Notes: generated by a model not told the origin, from the letters alone. A stretch of 64,000 nucleotides of DNA from Schistocephalus solidus (GCA_017591395.1 WEDG01001310.1:186001-250000); one strand, 5' to 3'. Shown: positions 41,800 to 55,400, numbered from the stretch's first letter. Program-made: numbers and translations.

Positions 41800-42720
41800 C
41801 CAGCAGTATGTGTGAATCTTGCCTGAGTCTTTCACGGTGCGCTTGAAGTGTGGCTTGCAAGGTTGCCAACTGATGGGATAACTTAGACCGTCCAGTCAGC
41901 CCAATGTGTGTTTGTGTGGATTAATTGACTAGTGTATTGAGAGTTAAGACCTCGCAGTCAGTTCAATGTACGTTACGTGGAGTGGCTGACTGGTGGTCTG
42001 AGAGTCAGGCTGCGATGGCTCCTGCTTAAAGTGACCTCTGGCTATCTCACCCATGTGAGATGTAAGCCGTTCAACCCCCTGTTGTGTGAAATTCTTGTGC
42101 TCGTGTTTGGGGGCCAGGTCGTGTACGTAGTACATGAAGACGAGGTCACCAGCAGCTGCGCCCACTTCTGCATCAGACAACTGACCGGCTTGGACAGTGG
42201 TTTGACTGCGGGGGTGGGGGAGAGAGTGAAGTCGACAGCTCAGCGCATGTTCCTCAATATAAACAATCTGACGTGCTTGAAACTATCACGGTGCGCTAAA
42301 AGCCATGGCTTGGAAGGTTGCCAACTGACGGGATAACTCGGACTGCGTGGTCAGCCCAATGTGTGTTTTGTGTGGAGTGGCTGACTGGTGGACTGAGAGT
42401 CAGGCTGCAATGGCTCCTTCTTAATGTGGCCTTTATGGCCGTCCCACCCCGTGGGATCCGAGCCAGGTGTGTGGCCACGCCCCGGGGCGGCTCCAGCCAC
42501 ATCAGCCGCCTGCGTCTTCTCCCGCCTCCGGTTTTCTTGACTCTTTCATGACACCGGGGCCAGTTGGGGGGAGGAGGAGGGAGTGCGGTAACTTCAGCGC
42601 AAGCCTTCTATCAATTAAATTAATCCACGTGCAATTTAATGTCCCTGGACCACCTTTACTTGGAGCATACAGTGGACATTGTCGGACTACGACGGTCTGC
42701 CTATTTCCTTTTGATATCTT
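41800..42720 (-). repeat. R1 copy, opposite orientation
   Basis: The whole A-B arrangement appears reversed: module B first (41960-42240), then module A (42240-42700), which ends with GGACATTGTCGGACTACGAC, the complement of the usual start. Here the 77-codon conserved ORF lies on the plus strand (42318-42551) and is intact. The end at 41830-41900 repeats GCTTGCAAGGTTGCCAACTG, so part of module A is duplicated. Confidence 0.8.
42318..42551 (+). other. conserved 77-codon ORF inside R1
   Basis: Starts MPTDGITRTAWSAQC and ends PPPVFLTLS. ORFs of identical length lie at 748-981 and 32633-32866 (both minus strand) and a shortened one at 22950-23183. The C terminus FLTLS derives from the GACAGAGTCAAGAAGACCGG block. 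It lacks any recognised domain, and conservation may reflect only shared DNA ancestry, so it is not called as a gene. Confidence 0.4.
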
Positions 42721-42739
42721 GATTTTTTTGTTTCCCTTG

Positions 42740-43560
42740 TTTGACTGAACTTCAATCATGGTGTCATCTCTGCAATACGCTAACACCGTTTTGAGTGAAC
42801 TTAAATCTAACAATTTACTTAGGAATTTCCATGACGCCAGCTGTTGTACCTTTCGGCCATTATATCGAATTTATGATCCTCTCGTACCAATTTTATCTCG
42901 GTTTCATAAACAATGGCCTATTCAGCGGGAAAAACACACCACTGCGTTTGGCGACTCGCTCTCAAGTGTGCTTACTGTTGAAAAGTGTCGTTCGGTATTT
43001 GACAAGCTTCACGATATGGAGTTACTTTTTTTGGAAAAAGGAGCACAGTAAGACAAAAGTTATTTGTCTTCCAGAGACATGGTTAAATATTGACATTGAC
43101 GTGCAACTCATTAGTCCCCCGTCTTTCGGCTGCCTTCGAACTGATATAAAATCTTCCTTACGCAGCAGAGGCGGTGGGGTGGCTTTTTATTGAACGAGAA
43201 TTGATGTCTTAATTGTAAGTCCCTATTCTCATACTCTGACGACTGATAGACGTCATCGCTGTGATATGCAAATTACGTAGTTTTAAATAATTTCGAAGGT
43301 ATTGTATTTGTTAGTTTTATATTTCCCCCTACCTGTGGAGGTGTCCTAACCCGATTTGTCGATTTTCTTTCACGAAAACTTGCTTTATTGTCTTACAAAC
43401 ATATTATTCTATTATGTGGGCATTGTGACTATGTGAATCAATTCAAATTTTTCTTGTTAAAATAGAGCCCTTTTGTCAGGTTCTGACCATTCTTTGTTAT
43501 TAGGCCTCACCAACGTGAAGATATTAAGACGTTTTGATTGTTGGCGTTGCGTTTCAGAGG
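42740..43560 (+). mobile_element. decayed LINE endonuclease fragment
   Basis: Reads TKVICLPETWLNIDIDVQLI, then RSRGGGVAFY and further on remnants such as SDHSLLLG. This order (ETWL, RGGGVA, SDH) belongs to the AP-endonuclease domain of CR1/jockey-type non-LTR elements. Frameshifts and stops are present. It differs from the RT fragments elsewhere in the window. Confidence 0.65.
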
Positions 43561-44189
43561 CGCCTGGGATCCCGACGCGTTTTTAGGCTTTCGGAGTAGT
43601 GACACGGTTGAATTTAGAGATAGATAGGTAGAATGTTTTGTTTGCGTACCTGGAAGGACACTGTCATTAGTATATATTCTTCTTTTCCTTTCTGGTTGGC
43701 CCTTGTCGTGGTTTTTTTAGGACATCTGGATGATTTGCTGATGCTTGAGGGAGGCTGTATCGGCTTCTAAGCCTGGCAACCACGTAGCGCAAGAGGCCAT
43801 GTAATCATGATTCTCGCGCTGTCGGACTGCACGCACAGCCTCTGAAACAGCCAAACCAATCGCAGGCACCCACTAACTGCATTCCACTAAACAACTGATC
43901 AAGCGGTCAGTGACTCACTCTTGCATGATTTCCATTTACGCACGCACACATCATGCTAGCGGACAGACGCTCGCGCAAGACCAGAGCCTGCTACACGTTG
44001 GGGCCTCTTCCCACCATAGAGTTTCTGTACATAATATACAACCTCCTCTGGTAAGTTTCCTTCTATCCTTATACGGAATTGGGGTGATAAATATAAAGCA
44101 CTGGATACAAACACTACTTAGACCCCTATAGGGCTATCAGGCTGTCATTCTAGCGTCATTTTTGCCTAACCTTTCGACGAACACCCTTC

Positions 44190-45170
44190 GCAACGTAGTC
44201 ATAGGGCAGTTGGTAGTGTAAATTATCGTCATCCATCCTCGCGAAATTATCGCTCCAGTAACCATATTCCTTCAAGTGTTTTTTCACTGTTAGCTTGGTC
44301 GCCGCTCTATGTTGCTTTTGATATTGCCTGTAACCTGGCCTTCAATACACTTATTTAACCTTGTAGCTGTCTCAGCATGATGTGTTCACAGAGAGTTCTG
44401 GTCTGTCGTGGTGCCTCCTAGTCCGAGATCCTGTCCTGCCATCACAGCTCTTGTATGCTGTGGACACAGCTATGTCAGAACTGATTCAGCCTCCGACATT
44501 GTTGACGTAGACGGTCTATGTCTCTCCCCCATTAAATAGTGTCGTCAGCAAAACTTCGTGTTCATTTTGGACTTAGTGCTATAGAGACGTCGACGATTCA
44601 TGGGGTCGAATTAATGCCAAGAAAGGCTTTGAAAAATACATGGGCCCCTTCATTCTCGATCTTGCCATTCCGGTACATTTTTCTGCCTAGATAAGTGAAG
44701 TTATCCCCCTGGGTGGGTTGAACTCTGATGACGGTGGATTGGGGATTTCTGTAATCACTGACATGTACCGGTTGATTCATGACCTATGTATTCTCCACGT
44801 TATTGGTTAATCGTACTTGGGCGCAACCGGAGACAAATGGGTCCGTGCGCCATTAAACGGCCGCATCCATCGCTGTATTGAGCTCAGAGACATACGTGAA
44901 CATCAGCTCTTGGACGCGGGTTTGGAATACGCTTGAGTGCGCTTGCGTACGATGGGAGCTGGTCAATTGCCCGTTGACCCGAGAGTTGATGTTGCTTCCT
45001 ATTCTCTAGGCTCTCAGTAGAATGTGAGAGCGAATAGCCAGCCCGCTTCAGCACTCGGCCCAAGCAAAGGCCTCTGAGACTGAACAATTCTCCGTGACGC
45101 GAAATATTAGACCCCCATAGAGTTGGCATGCCATATGTATAAAATTCTCTATACATGCAAATTTTAGCGT
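44190..45170 (-). mobile_element. decayed LINE RT fragment
   Basis: The minus strand gives VIRVQPTQGDNFTYLGRKMY (thumb block FTYLGS-like) and WSDNFARMDD, corresponding to [10 protein letters not shown] and [10 protein letters not shown] of the element at 1701. The rest is too diverged to read. Confidence 0.6.
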
Positions 45171-45939
45171 GCTCCTTTAGAGTCCTTCAGTATTCAGTGC
45201 ATTGATGAAGGTCATAATTGGTGCAAAGATAGTGTAGAGAATGGTCCACACCTCAGGAGATTTTTATTGTTGTTGGCGTTAGCAATAATTATATCTACGA
45301 TTCTGTGTCTAATTTTGAATCCTTATTGGCCTTCGCGGCGGAGTAATCTTTTGAAATGAATTTGCAAGTTATTGAAGAAAAGGCGTTCGTTTGTCATGTC
45401 GCGAGGTGTAAACCACTGTATATGGATGTGACCGCCACTTCCCTTATGCTCATTTCAGTTTCTTACGGCTTCTTTTCGTTGAAATATGCCAGCATGTAAT
45501 TTTTGAAAAGTGATTTTGCAGCTACGAATATTTAAGTATGAGATATAGTCCTTAACTTCAACATTTATACAACCTGACGCGTCTGATCAGACAGAAATGT
45601 GGACAACTTTGATCATTTGTTCATAATACTGCTACCACTAGCAAGTGCTGGTTTGCGCTGTCTCCCGCACTACACATTTAGAGAAGCCTGGATACTCAAT
45701 GAGGAGAAATACAATTTAAACACTTTAACTTCCCAATTTTCAATGGAAATTTGGTTCTATAATATCAAAATCGCAGCCAAGGTCAAGAATTCGGACAAAT
45801 TTTGCTATTGCTGGGCAAAAGAGATCCCTATGCTCCAATGGATTGATCGTTGAGAGATGAATTGCAAACACTTGCAACTGGTTACATCAATCCAACATAA
45901 ATAAATTCAAAGCGGGTGCTGATATGTGAGTTCCAGGAA

Positions 45940-46020
45940 GATATTCACAAAATTTGATTGCTGGAACAAGAAAATTATTGGCCTTACGTTTTTGATTCTC
46001 GCTCGAACCCGTTTTGTCCA
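45940..46020 (-). mobile_element. Penelope-like family 1 end fragment
   Basis: GATTGCTGGAACAAGAAAAT, TATTGGCCTTACGTTTTTGA and TTCTCGCTCGAACCC match the family terminus seen at 52800-52850 and 53230-53290. The hammerhead core box is destroyed (GACAAAA). Confidence 0.6.
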
Positions 46021-46178
46021 AAATTACTTTTTCTAGTGATCACATCTTCCATCTCGAAAATAATCTGTCATTTATGAATTTCTTGGTATGTTTTAGTAGC
46101 CTGAAAGTCGGGCGGAAATGCGAAAATAGTTTGCGCGAGATAGTACGAGTTATACTATTGGCTTTTCGGCATTAAATC

Positions 46179-46412
46179 ATGGACGGAGCTGTTCGCCGGA
46201 TGTGTACTCGGACGTGTGAAAAAGTTTCATTTTTTGACCGGAAAAAGGCTGTTGACATTTTGACAGGTTTAAGACTGCTCTCTGAATGGTTACCATGCTC
46301 AAAAATTGATCCAAACAGTCTCTCTATCGACCCGCCTGCACCGTATCTGGCATCGATGGAGAAATACTATTGCTTAACATGTAACCTAGAATTTAAGGAC
46401 TCTTTTGAAATG
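46179..46412 (+). CDS. ANKZF1: ANKZF1 exon 1: N terminus and zinc-finger cysteines
   Basis: Begins MDGAVRRMCTRTCEKVSFFD and ends MEKYYCLTCNLEFKDSFEM. Human ANKZF1 has EKLFCSTCDQTF at the same place. The donor ATG|GTAATT is in phase 0. An in-frame stop follows at 46455 if the intron is kept. Confidence 0.75.
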
Positions 46413-49400
46413 GTAATTCTGTTCAATTGTGCCTCACGGCTAGAAATCCCATTTTAAATCAAAGATGCATCTTGCCCATATGAACGCCACGCTAAACATT
46501 CCCCAACCAATCACGGCTGATTCGTGGCCATCCGCAGCCGAAGCAAATTCTAGTGATTCCGACTCTGGTAGTTCTGTGGCGTCTTCCTCATCGGACGAAC
46601 TTCCAACGACGGTGTCACAAAACGCTGCATCTCTCGGTGCTGTTGACAAAACAGAATTTGCTATCGACGTGCCTTTGCTTCACTGTAAGGATGCTCTGGG
46701 GCAGCCCATGGTATTCTTCCGAAATAGGGAGTCTGAAATCATCGGAATCTTTCGTTGCCTTCTCTACACTAAATTGGTACAGCATATTGTTTCCATTACT
46801 TTCAAGTACTTTTACATCCTGCCGAAAGCAGGGTACTGCTATGCATCCTGATGTTTACCGTGTTAGAATGCGGTTTAATTTTTTAGAGTTTCTACCGTTA
46901 CTACTCCTAAGGTGTAAGCCGAAAATACCCACCCTACTTTTATCTAAGGTGACTGAGCCTGAAAGTTCGCCTAACTGCTATTTACCCAGCGTGCCCACGG
47001 GAGACGAACGGTTAAGACTGAGTGTAAACTGTCCCTTGTCTGCCGCTGGTGAATAACTAATCAGATACCAATTCTACAAGGGTAAAATGGAACTATTCTC
47101 GTCACACTATTTCATAGGGTGTCTTCGAATTTGCTGATCACCCCGTTACGTTGCTACCACTACCGAAAACCATGAAGCGTTGATGAAATTCTTAAAATAC
47201 TCTTAATGGCCCACGTATAACCAAATAAGTTTGCAATGCAGATAAGTCCCTAACATACTTTTGGCTCAGACTTGCATTCCGGATTTCGTTTGGTTGCCAC
47301 CCTGACAGTCTTTTCTGCTCACTAGCGACTAAATGCTACCTACGGGGATCTTTTCTCGCTAAATTTAAGGGCAAGTGTAGACTGGTCTGTCTTTTCTTAA
47401 AACTGTTTAAAGGAAACGACATCTCTCGAAGTCTTATGAACAAATTGCGTCTTGAATTACAGCATTTGAAAGTATATAATATTCGGTATTTACACCGTTC
47501 CTTGTTCCGCACTGTACTTATTTTGAGTTTTCGATAGACCTATTCTTCTATTTAGTTGTCCCACAGAATCATATTTCAATATCTGAGGGAGTTGGCACTT
47601 TTCTCGTACAGACCTAGGAAGCCTGTAGTTGTTTCCCGGCATGTTTATTGGGGCAAAGCAATTTAAAACCCGAAATCGCGAAATTTGGCAGCCAAAACGA
47701 CTTCTAGGGCAACCGTAACTAAGTGCTGATAACCAGTGAAAATATTATGCAGCATTGTAGTATGTCATTTTACCGCTAGGAGAATTAACATTAAGTTGTG
47801 CTTGAGTTATTCTATAGACTTCTGTGGATATTTTTGGCTAATTTTTATTGAATTTGAACGCATTCTATAGGTTTTCTTCGTGTTTATTATTAGTGCGTAG
47901 GTATCAACCGATCGTTGCTGAATTCTTTAAAAAAATGTTCTAGCCATAACTGGATTAAGCATGTAGCAGATACGACTGCAAGTCATGTTTGGGGCTAACA
48001 TTGTTCAACTAGTTTAAGACCGCCAACTCCACGGCCGCTCCCTCCTCGACTCATTAAAGAAACTGGACAGCCGGGTGTATACCTCGCTTGTCATTGTCAG
48101 CTCTTCTGAAGGAAATTGAGCTGTTTCTGAAAATCGCTCGTGAAATTAACCTGATAATGGATAGGATCAACTCGTGCAAGCCCTCGTTCGATTATTCTCC
48201 TCTGATTGGCGGTTGACGTTTAAAGGCATGAATCTCTTTTTTTTCTGTCAGAGGGCACCTGCTCCCGAAATCGGCCGACTCCAACCATTTTATCAACTTG
48301 TTGTTTTCCTCTCCAATCTCCTGACGATATTTTTTTCCCTTTACTTCAAGAACATGCCAAATACGGTCGACGAATTGCTCCAACGTGTTTCAAATCTTCG
48401 CCAAAGCCGTTACTGGGCTATCCTTCTCTATTCTGGTGGAAAATTCTCTGCAGGAATATTTGACGAGTAAGTGTGCACCCGTTCACGTGTTTATCCTGTT
48501 ATCGGTAAAAATCTAATTTTGAGGTGAAATTCGTCCGTGGTCTATTCTTCCGCTTGCCGCATCTTGAACGCCACCAAATTTCGTTCTTCTATGATCACTT
48601 ATTCAGCGTTCCCTCTTCTCTAATGTCAGAAACACCTGTCCTATTTTTATTGCATTGGAGGACTTGCTCATTCTCAAAACTCCTTCCCTTTGTGGGACTG
48701 CAGCTGTGGCAACTGAATGGAAGGAATATTAAATTTCATCCTTGTCACCGACGTCTGTGCTGGTGACTGTACGGGCTATTATTTTCCTGATGGATCATCC
48801 AAGAAAAGGACTTGGCCATCTCAGATCTGCATTTTTATGTCAATAAAACAGACAGGCATCAGACACCGTATTACCGGCTAGAGGCTTTCATGGCTTGCTT
48901 TGTTTGGGAGTGATCATAGGCACCAGACAGGTAGATTTGAGGAGTTGTATCGATGATACTGAAAGCAGTCAATTGGCATGCTGGTCTGCGACTAAGTGTA
49001 TTGATAACTTTGGGGATACTTTTTACTTTTTCCGCTAAGTCTGTCGTAGTGCGCTTGGTTCCTTGCTTTCAGGGGCATCGGTTCTGCAAACACTGCATTT
49101 AAACGGTAAGCTATAAGGTAGTATGAGCGGACTTCTTTCTGACGTCCTCTCACTCAGTCGCTCTCACACTTTTTCTGGACGTCGTATATTCAATGCCGAT
49201 AATTTCGCTGAGACCAAGATTTATAGTCAGTGCGGACCTGATTTATGTCTTTGTCTGGGCGCCTTATCTTACAGCGATAGTCGATCTTTTTCCCGAAAAT
49301 GTGCTTTCATCCAATTAGTGCAGGTCGACAATATTTAACTTTTTTCCCTTTACTCGTCCTTTTTACTGTCATTTCCTCTCTAGGTCCGACCTTGATTACG

Positions 49401-52400
49401 ATCATTAGGGATCTTTTTCCCCTCACTAGTGCGTCACGTTCCAAAGACAGTGCATTAATTCGTGGTGGTAATGGTGGTGGTGAGCGCCGTGGATCCCGCC
49501 CGAATGAAAATGTTATACATCCAAAGCAGCAAGAGTGTGCTGCAGTCTATCTGTTATTCCAGAGGGAATCCAATTTATCTGTTTACTATGCAGCCACCCA
49601 AGCCGCCACTGTTGGCTCGTTGGGATATTTAAAAGATGCATTTTAGCCTCTATGATCGGAAGACGATGGGCTGAATCCCAATTGGATCGATTTCGCTGGC
49701 CTGGACAAGTCAAACTGTGTAGGGTGTTAAAATGGGTACAATTGTCGGCATACCGTAAAGCCACCGTCTACCACGTGACACGTACACAGCAATCACGTCT
49801 GAGCATTGCGACTTATTGGTTCATGCTTGAGAGCCGTTTGTCAAATTTTACGCATTGCATGGTCGGTGTAATCTAGAAGGCGGGTCGATCACCGCAACCG
49901 TTTCTGGGAACGGTAACTTATGTAAGCCTCCTTAGCCACCGCTAACCCCAGGATAGTTTGGTCTATTATTTCATAGCTACGGAAAGTAATCTTATGTGTG
50001 TTAACTACACCTTGCATATTATGACATGCGCAAAGTTGTTTCGTGTGATATGTGTTACTTAAATACCTTTTATTCATTGAGTATTGCCTTTCTTTACTTT
50101 TTTAAGTATTACGCTTAATTTCGTTGCTAAATATAGGCCAAGGAAGATAAATTGGGTGGAAATCCATTTTTAGGTTTTCTTGCACACATTTCCTGATTGT
50201 CCGCATCAAGGCCCCATCTTTAAAACCTCTTCTGCTGCCAATCCCGTTTTAAACGATCCCGGGCTTGGTCGTGGCTGGGGGGGGGGGCTTACATAACCTA
50301 CCGTTGCCCATTTCTTTGTTCATTGGAGCTTTCGAATTCGTACACTAGTCCATCGTCAGGGATAAACGCAGCAACAATTATAGGGAGTCGGAGCCAATCA
50401 AACTTTATTAACGCCAGTCTGCAGGACCCAACTAGAAACAGCACCCGTGGTATGACATGCTCTGTCATACGTCAAGAACGTGCCAAAGGCGACCGAACGC
50501 ATTGCTGTGGGAGTAGTTGTCAGAATTTCCCACCAGCCCAAAGCTACCATGTGCAGCACGGTCATGAAAATCGAGGACCGTTTTAATCCCAGTGAGCAGT
50601 CGGATGTAATGTATAGCATCCTGTGCCTAAAATATCCTTGTAACTACGTAGGCGAATACACGAACATAAGCTGGCTGTGCGATGAAATACAAATCACAAG
50701 AGGCTGCCCACCTCTACGAACCGGGTCACGACTTAAACTTCGTAGTGCCCTTACCAGGAGCAAGGCAAGCCGTGGATTGATTGAGACCTTGGTTTCAGAC
50801 GAGAACTCAGTCAATCGATCTGATGCCGAAATGCAGAGCCCTGCGCAGTCACCACTGGACTGGGTTTAGTGATGTTGGATTGCCTCCTACAGTTGTTGCT
50901 TGCTTTTTTACCGCTTTTATCTCTGATGATGGACTCCTGTACGAGTTCTAAAACTCAAATGAATAAAGAAATGATTCTGCCGATCGAACAGCCTACCTTT
51001 CGTAGTCTAAAATACTGTGAAGTGTAATAACTTTCATAAAACAAAATTCACTGGCTTCATCTTTGACTCTGGCAGCTTTTTGGTCTCTGATCACTAATGT
51101 ACAGTCGTTGTTGCAAATCGATAAGGGACATGTTTTACTCCACTCAGAGGAAACAATCTATCGTCAATCAGGTCTCTAACCATCGAGACGACCAAGTAAT
51201 TTTTAAAAAAAGACTTGAGACAGCCATCGAGTGTGTCTTCCACAAGTTCAGGCAATCTGGCTCCGTTGCATTTCTACGGTGTCGGAGTCGTAGCCCACTT
51301 TCAATCCCTTGGTTGGATGCTGATAGCTATTTGTAAAAAAAACATCCAAACCTTGGAATCATGAAATTCTCACACAACTTTTGAGACAGGGAATCGACAA
51401 GGCGTACGAATAATCGGTAAAACTTTTTGCCCCAAGCAGGCGCCCTGCTGGTTTCACTCAGTAGCGCAAGGGGGGAGGGGTAAGGAGTCAATGTTATTCC
51501 CGCATTTGGAATCTGTTACATGTACCCTGACAGTTACCCTACCATGACTGGCGTATTTGCTCTATGTATGTTGCTTTTGCCCCGGGATTGCATCAATGCT
51601 GGCATGCTAGGTGAAACGCCCGCCCCATGGTTACGCCCACGCAATAAAGGCGCTTGTCAAGGTTTGCGCTCCTGTGTAGACCAACTTAAGCTCCCTCCTG
51701 CGTGTGGACCAATTGGTGTCTAGTTTGCTTTTTTCTCTTCAAAACCCTCTCAGACCCTGTCGTTAGTACATATGTACGTGTAGTCACCCTGATTCAGTTC
51801 TGTACACATACCCGGTGAATATGTTTCTCCTTGAGCTGCCAATCGATAATTTGGGTGTTAGAGAAGGCTGTGGAGCTAATGTGAGTTGGTTTGTGGCTTG
51901 CTTGCTAGTATTTGGCAGAGGTTCCCGCTGCGGTGCCGCGGTCACTCAGGATTAATCGTTGCGCGTGGTTGACCGTTCCGTGGCACTTCATTGGCGCTTC
52001 TCACTAGTGCCTCGTGAATACAGTTACTTTTCTTGGCACCTAGCTTTCATCTTAGGTTACACCTTCTTGTTCTTTGTACGGCTGGCACGTCACACTTACC
52101 ATCCTCGACCGAGGGGCAAAACCAATTGAGTTTATATTGTGCGTGGGCCTCCACGTCCAACAACCTCCTCGTGAATCCAAATCACCTCCTCCAAGAAGTT
52201 TTACTCAGAGGGTAGTCCAGACTCACTTTGATCGTCTTTCCGTTGTGTCAAAATCATGACATATTGTGGCCTATAGGAAAGCACTGTTTGCCCCCCCCCC
52301 CGTAGTTGGGGTACCTAGAAACGGTGTTCTAAGCAAGCTGACCATTACTTTGTGGGAAAAATGTGCGAAACAACATGGTGGAATTAAATGGACGCAACGG

Positions 52401-55400
52401 CGGGAGAGTATTCACGCCACTCCCTCTGGAAGGCCGTAGGAGATACTGGCTTGACGACAGGGCCAAAACCTTTTGGTGTCTCTCTTCCTAGGAAATGATG
52501 CTACTGAAAATTTGTGCCAGAAGCAGAGGATGCGCTCGCTGGAACAAGGAGTTTATTGACCTCATGTTTTGGATTCGCACTTGACCCCATCGTCAGAGAC
52601 AGTCGCAGGAAAGGGTCATAGAGGAACAAGGAGCCCAGTATTTATAGGACGCAGTTGCCAGGCCACCAAATGCCCGCACTAATTAGCAGTACCCGTGCTC
52701 ATCGCTGGGACTCTTAATTAATGTGAGGTTGGCTCTTCGGTTCGTACCCGAATCTTTGATGACCTTGATCTCATCACCGTTCAGAAGGAGAAGATGCGAT
52801 CGTGGGAACAAGAAGTTCCTTAGCCTGACGTTTCAGATTCTCGCTGGAACTCGTCATCAGCGAATGTCTCTGTTGATGGGTTTGAGTGAGAATCCGAAAT
52901 GTCAGGCCAATAAATTCCGTGTTCAGTGATTGCATCTTCGCCTTCTGAACTGCTCCTAGAACTTGCCTGTTCGTTTCCTGTATCACCGTTGTCGACTCTT
53001 GGCGTGACGATTACTCGACCATTTGGCGCACTGTCACCGTGACTGCTGGTCACCCGCACCATCCCAGCGTGGCTAATAATTTTGACACGGGAGCTTATTG
53101 TTCTTGTTACTTAAATGCGAGCCGGAGAACCATGACTCAAGTGGCTCGCAGCTCACGCAGTTGCCACCTCTTACGAGAATTTTGAGTCCCTAGTGCCTCT
53201 ACTACCCTTTTCTGTGACTCTTCCTGATGATGGGTTCGAGTGAGAATCCAAAACGTCAGGCCAATAAACTTCTTGTTCCAGCGATTGCATATTATTCTTC
53301 TGAACTGCTTCCTGGAATTTGCCTGTTCGCTTCTATCAGCATTAATAGAACCGTTACAAAAACTGCATTCTTCAAAAACCGTTGTCAGCTGCAATAAAGA
53401 CGAAGGGAGATGCAAACTGTGTTAATGGCTGCCAAGGTCGAAGTGACGCACCTCGCGGCACTTGGCCGCGCTGCTGATCACATCGACGGTAGTCGTAGCT
53501 TTGAAGGCTATCAGCCAATGGGATAACTTGGACAAGGGTCAAACCGTGAGAGTCCCTTAGTAACGCAGGTGCCTTACGTCAAATCTTTGATGAAAGCCCC
53601 AAGGTCTCCACGTTCAACTCCGATTCATACGAAGTTTGGGACTGACTTGTGTCGGTCACTGCACCCACGCCCTTTCAGAAATCACCCTCGAGCATCCATT
53701 AGACGTCCCTTAATTTGGCTGTCTGTTTCGCTTATTTTGCTGCTTTTCACTTCTTCTGATGATTATGAGTTCTAAAAGGAGGCCGAAACTTTAAGCTGAT
53801 AAAATTATCCTCATCTCCTCTTTTAAAGTAATCAGGGCCTCGTATAATTACTGGTGTTACAGAAAGCGTACTGTTGACCGCTCTACAAAGTTCTTCCGAT
53901 GAACAAGTTAACCGCAGTCGGATTTTTGCACGATAACTTCCCTCTTTGTAGTCATTCCGCTCACCCAACTGTAGTCTCAGATTATTCGTTTTCAGGTGCT
54001 CCACAATGTACTTTTAAACTTACCTTCAATTATCCAGCTTTTTTCCTACTCCCTTTTGGTATAAAATCACTGACATTTATCCGAAAGACGTCTGTCATTC
54101 CTCTTAAGTGGTTTAGCTTGCTGATGACTGAGAGCCTAGCAACAAACTGGTTACTAATTCTACACATTCAGACTCGTGAAACTGACTGACGATGGCTAAT
54201 AGGCCGGAATTCGACACCCCAGTCTCCGATCGCATTCTGCACACAACAGGACTCGATTTGGGAACGCACTTCTGACCTAAGTACAGTAGGTGTCCTAACT
54301 CATGATATCCATCAGATTTCATGAGTTACGGCCCTTTTTGCGAATTTAGCGCACACTTCGTCCACCAAAATTTTATATCAATAAAGAACCGATCGTTAGG
54401 AAATATATGGCTTTTTGTGGTTTACAAATTAACATGTCATTGTCTAGAAATGCTAATTTTTTAGAATAGGTACGGATTACGAAAATGTTAAAAAATTACC
54501 TAGTTAAGTAAACTGAAGTTGTACATGTATAGGAAGCCTGTCCATGCAATTAAACGAGTGAAAAAACCCAAATTACTTTTGGAAATAGTCTTTTTCAGAG
54601 TTTTGCGCATACATATTCCTCTAGATTAAGTGCAACGTAAAGTATGGCCATCATCAACCAGCCTAACATGGAAGTGTATATTCCAACACCGTTTCACAAG
54701 AATTGCTAGTTTTTCTTCCGTTTGTACATTGTCTTAGATGCGTTTGACCAAGGCAAGCAGATTTTCGCTTCATTGCGCCGATAGGGACGTCACCGGAATA
54801 TAATATTTCATAAGTTTATATGTTCACAGGTCGGTCGATGACTAATAACTTTAAATAAAATCGTCATGTGCAATCGTAAACGTACCATTTAGTGTATATA
54901 AACATGACTATTCTTTTGTTAAATTTCACTATAAATATTTCGGGTTTTCTATTACGATGAATTGCAGATAGTCTTTGAAAATGAGGTGAATTCTTTACGA
55001 TTTTCAGTGTTTTCAGTCGACTGCCCATAAGTGTACATTCCGTTCGATGTGTTTGGTAAAACCCTCAAAATAACATATTTCTTAAAAACATTTACCGTAG
55101 CAGTGATTTTTGGGCATTCTTTCTAATGCAGACGGCCGTCTGGGTCATATTTGTAGACTCACACAAACATGAAAACTTGCTGCCATAAAAAATGAACGTC
55201 CACAGCAAAAGCTGGGAAAATATACGCCTATAATTAGTTAAACAAATTTCCTATAATGAGTTACCTTTTTAAAAAGTGCTTTAATATGATGTTTCGCTGT
55301 CAAATTTCTGCGTAATTAACGTTTTTTCAAAGGGAATTCAAGAAAAAACTGGGACTGTTTGACCAAATTTTCGACTCCACTGAAAAGTTGGGATACAATT

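Larger units (their letters stand above)
35824..46178. other. intergenic region between the two host genes
   Basis: About 10 kb with no host gene supported. Identified: Penelope-like element (36720-38050), R1 copies (39985-40520, 41800-42720), LINE pieces (42740-43560, 44190-45170) and a Penelope end (45940-46020). Nothing is recognised at 35830-36710, 38060-39980, 40530-41790, 43560-44180 or 45180-45930. Confidence 0.55.
52510..53300. mobile_element. cluster of Penelope-like family 1 ends
   Basis: At least four copies of the terminus in both orientations: minus at 52563-52605, minus at 52822-52862, plus at 52866-52907, plus at 53224-53261. Between them is the interior shared with 36840-37090 (AGGACGCAGTTGCCAGGCCA, GTGACTGCTGGTCACCCGCA). 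This looks like nested or recombined insertions of one family. Confidence 0.65.

Noticed and set aside
49430..49646. Open stretch DSALIRGGNGGGERRGS as the ANKZF1 catalytic exon
   Set aside because: It lacks the KTFHRY and GxxQ motifs. The real exon with both, in the right phase, is at 56458.
53756..53800. CTGATGA...GAAA as another hammerhead core
   Set aside because: The spacing is not 19 nt and helix II does not pair.
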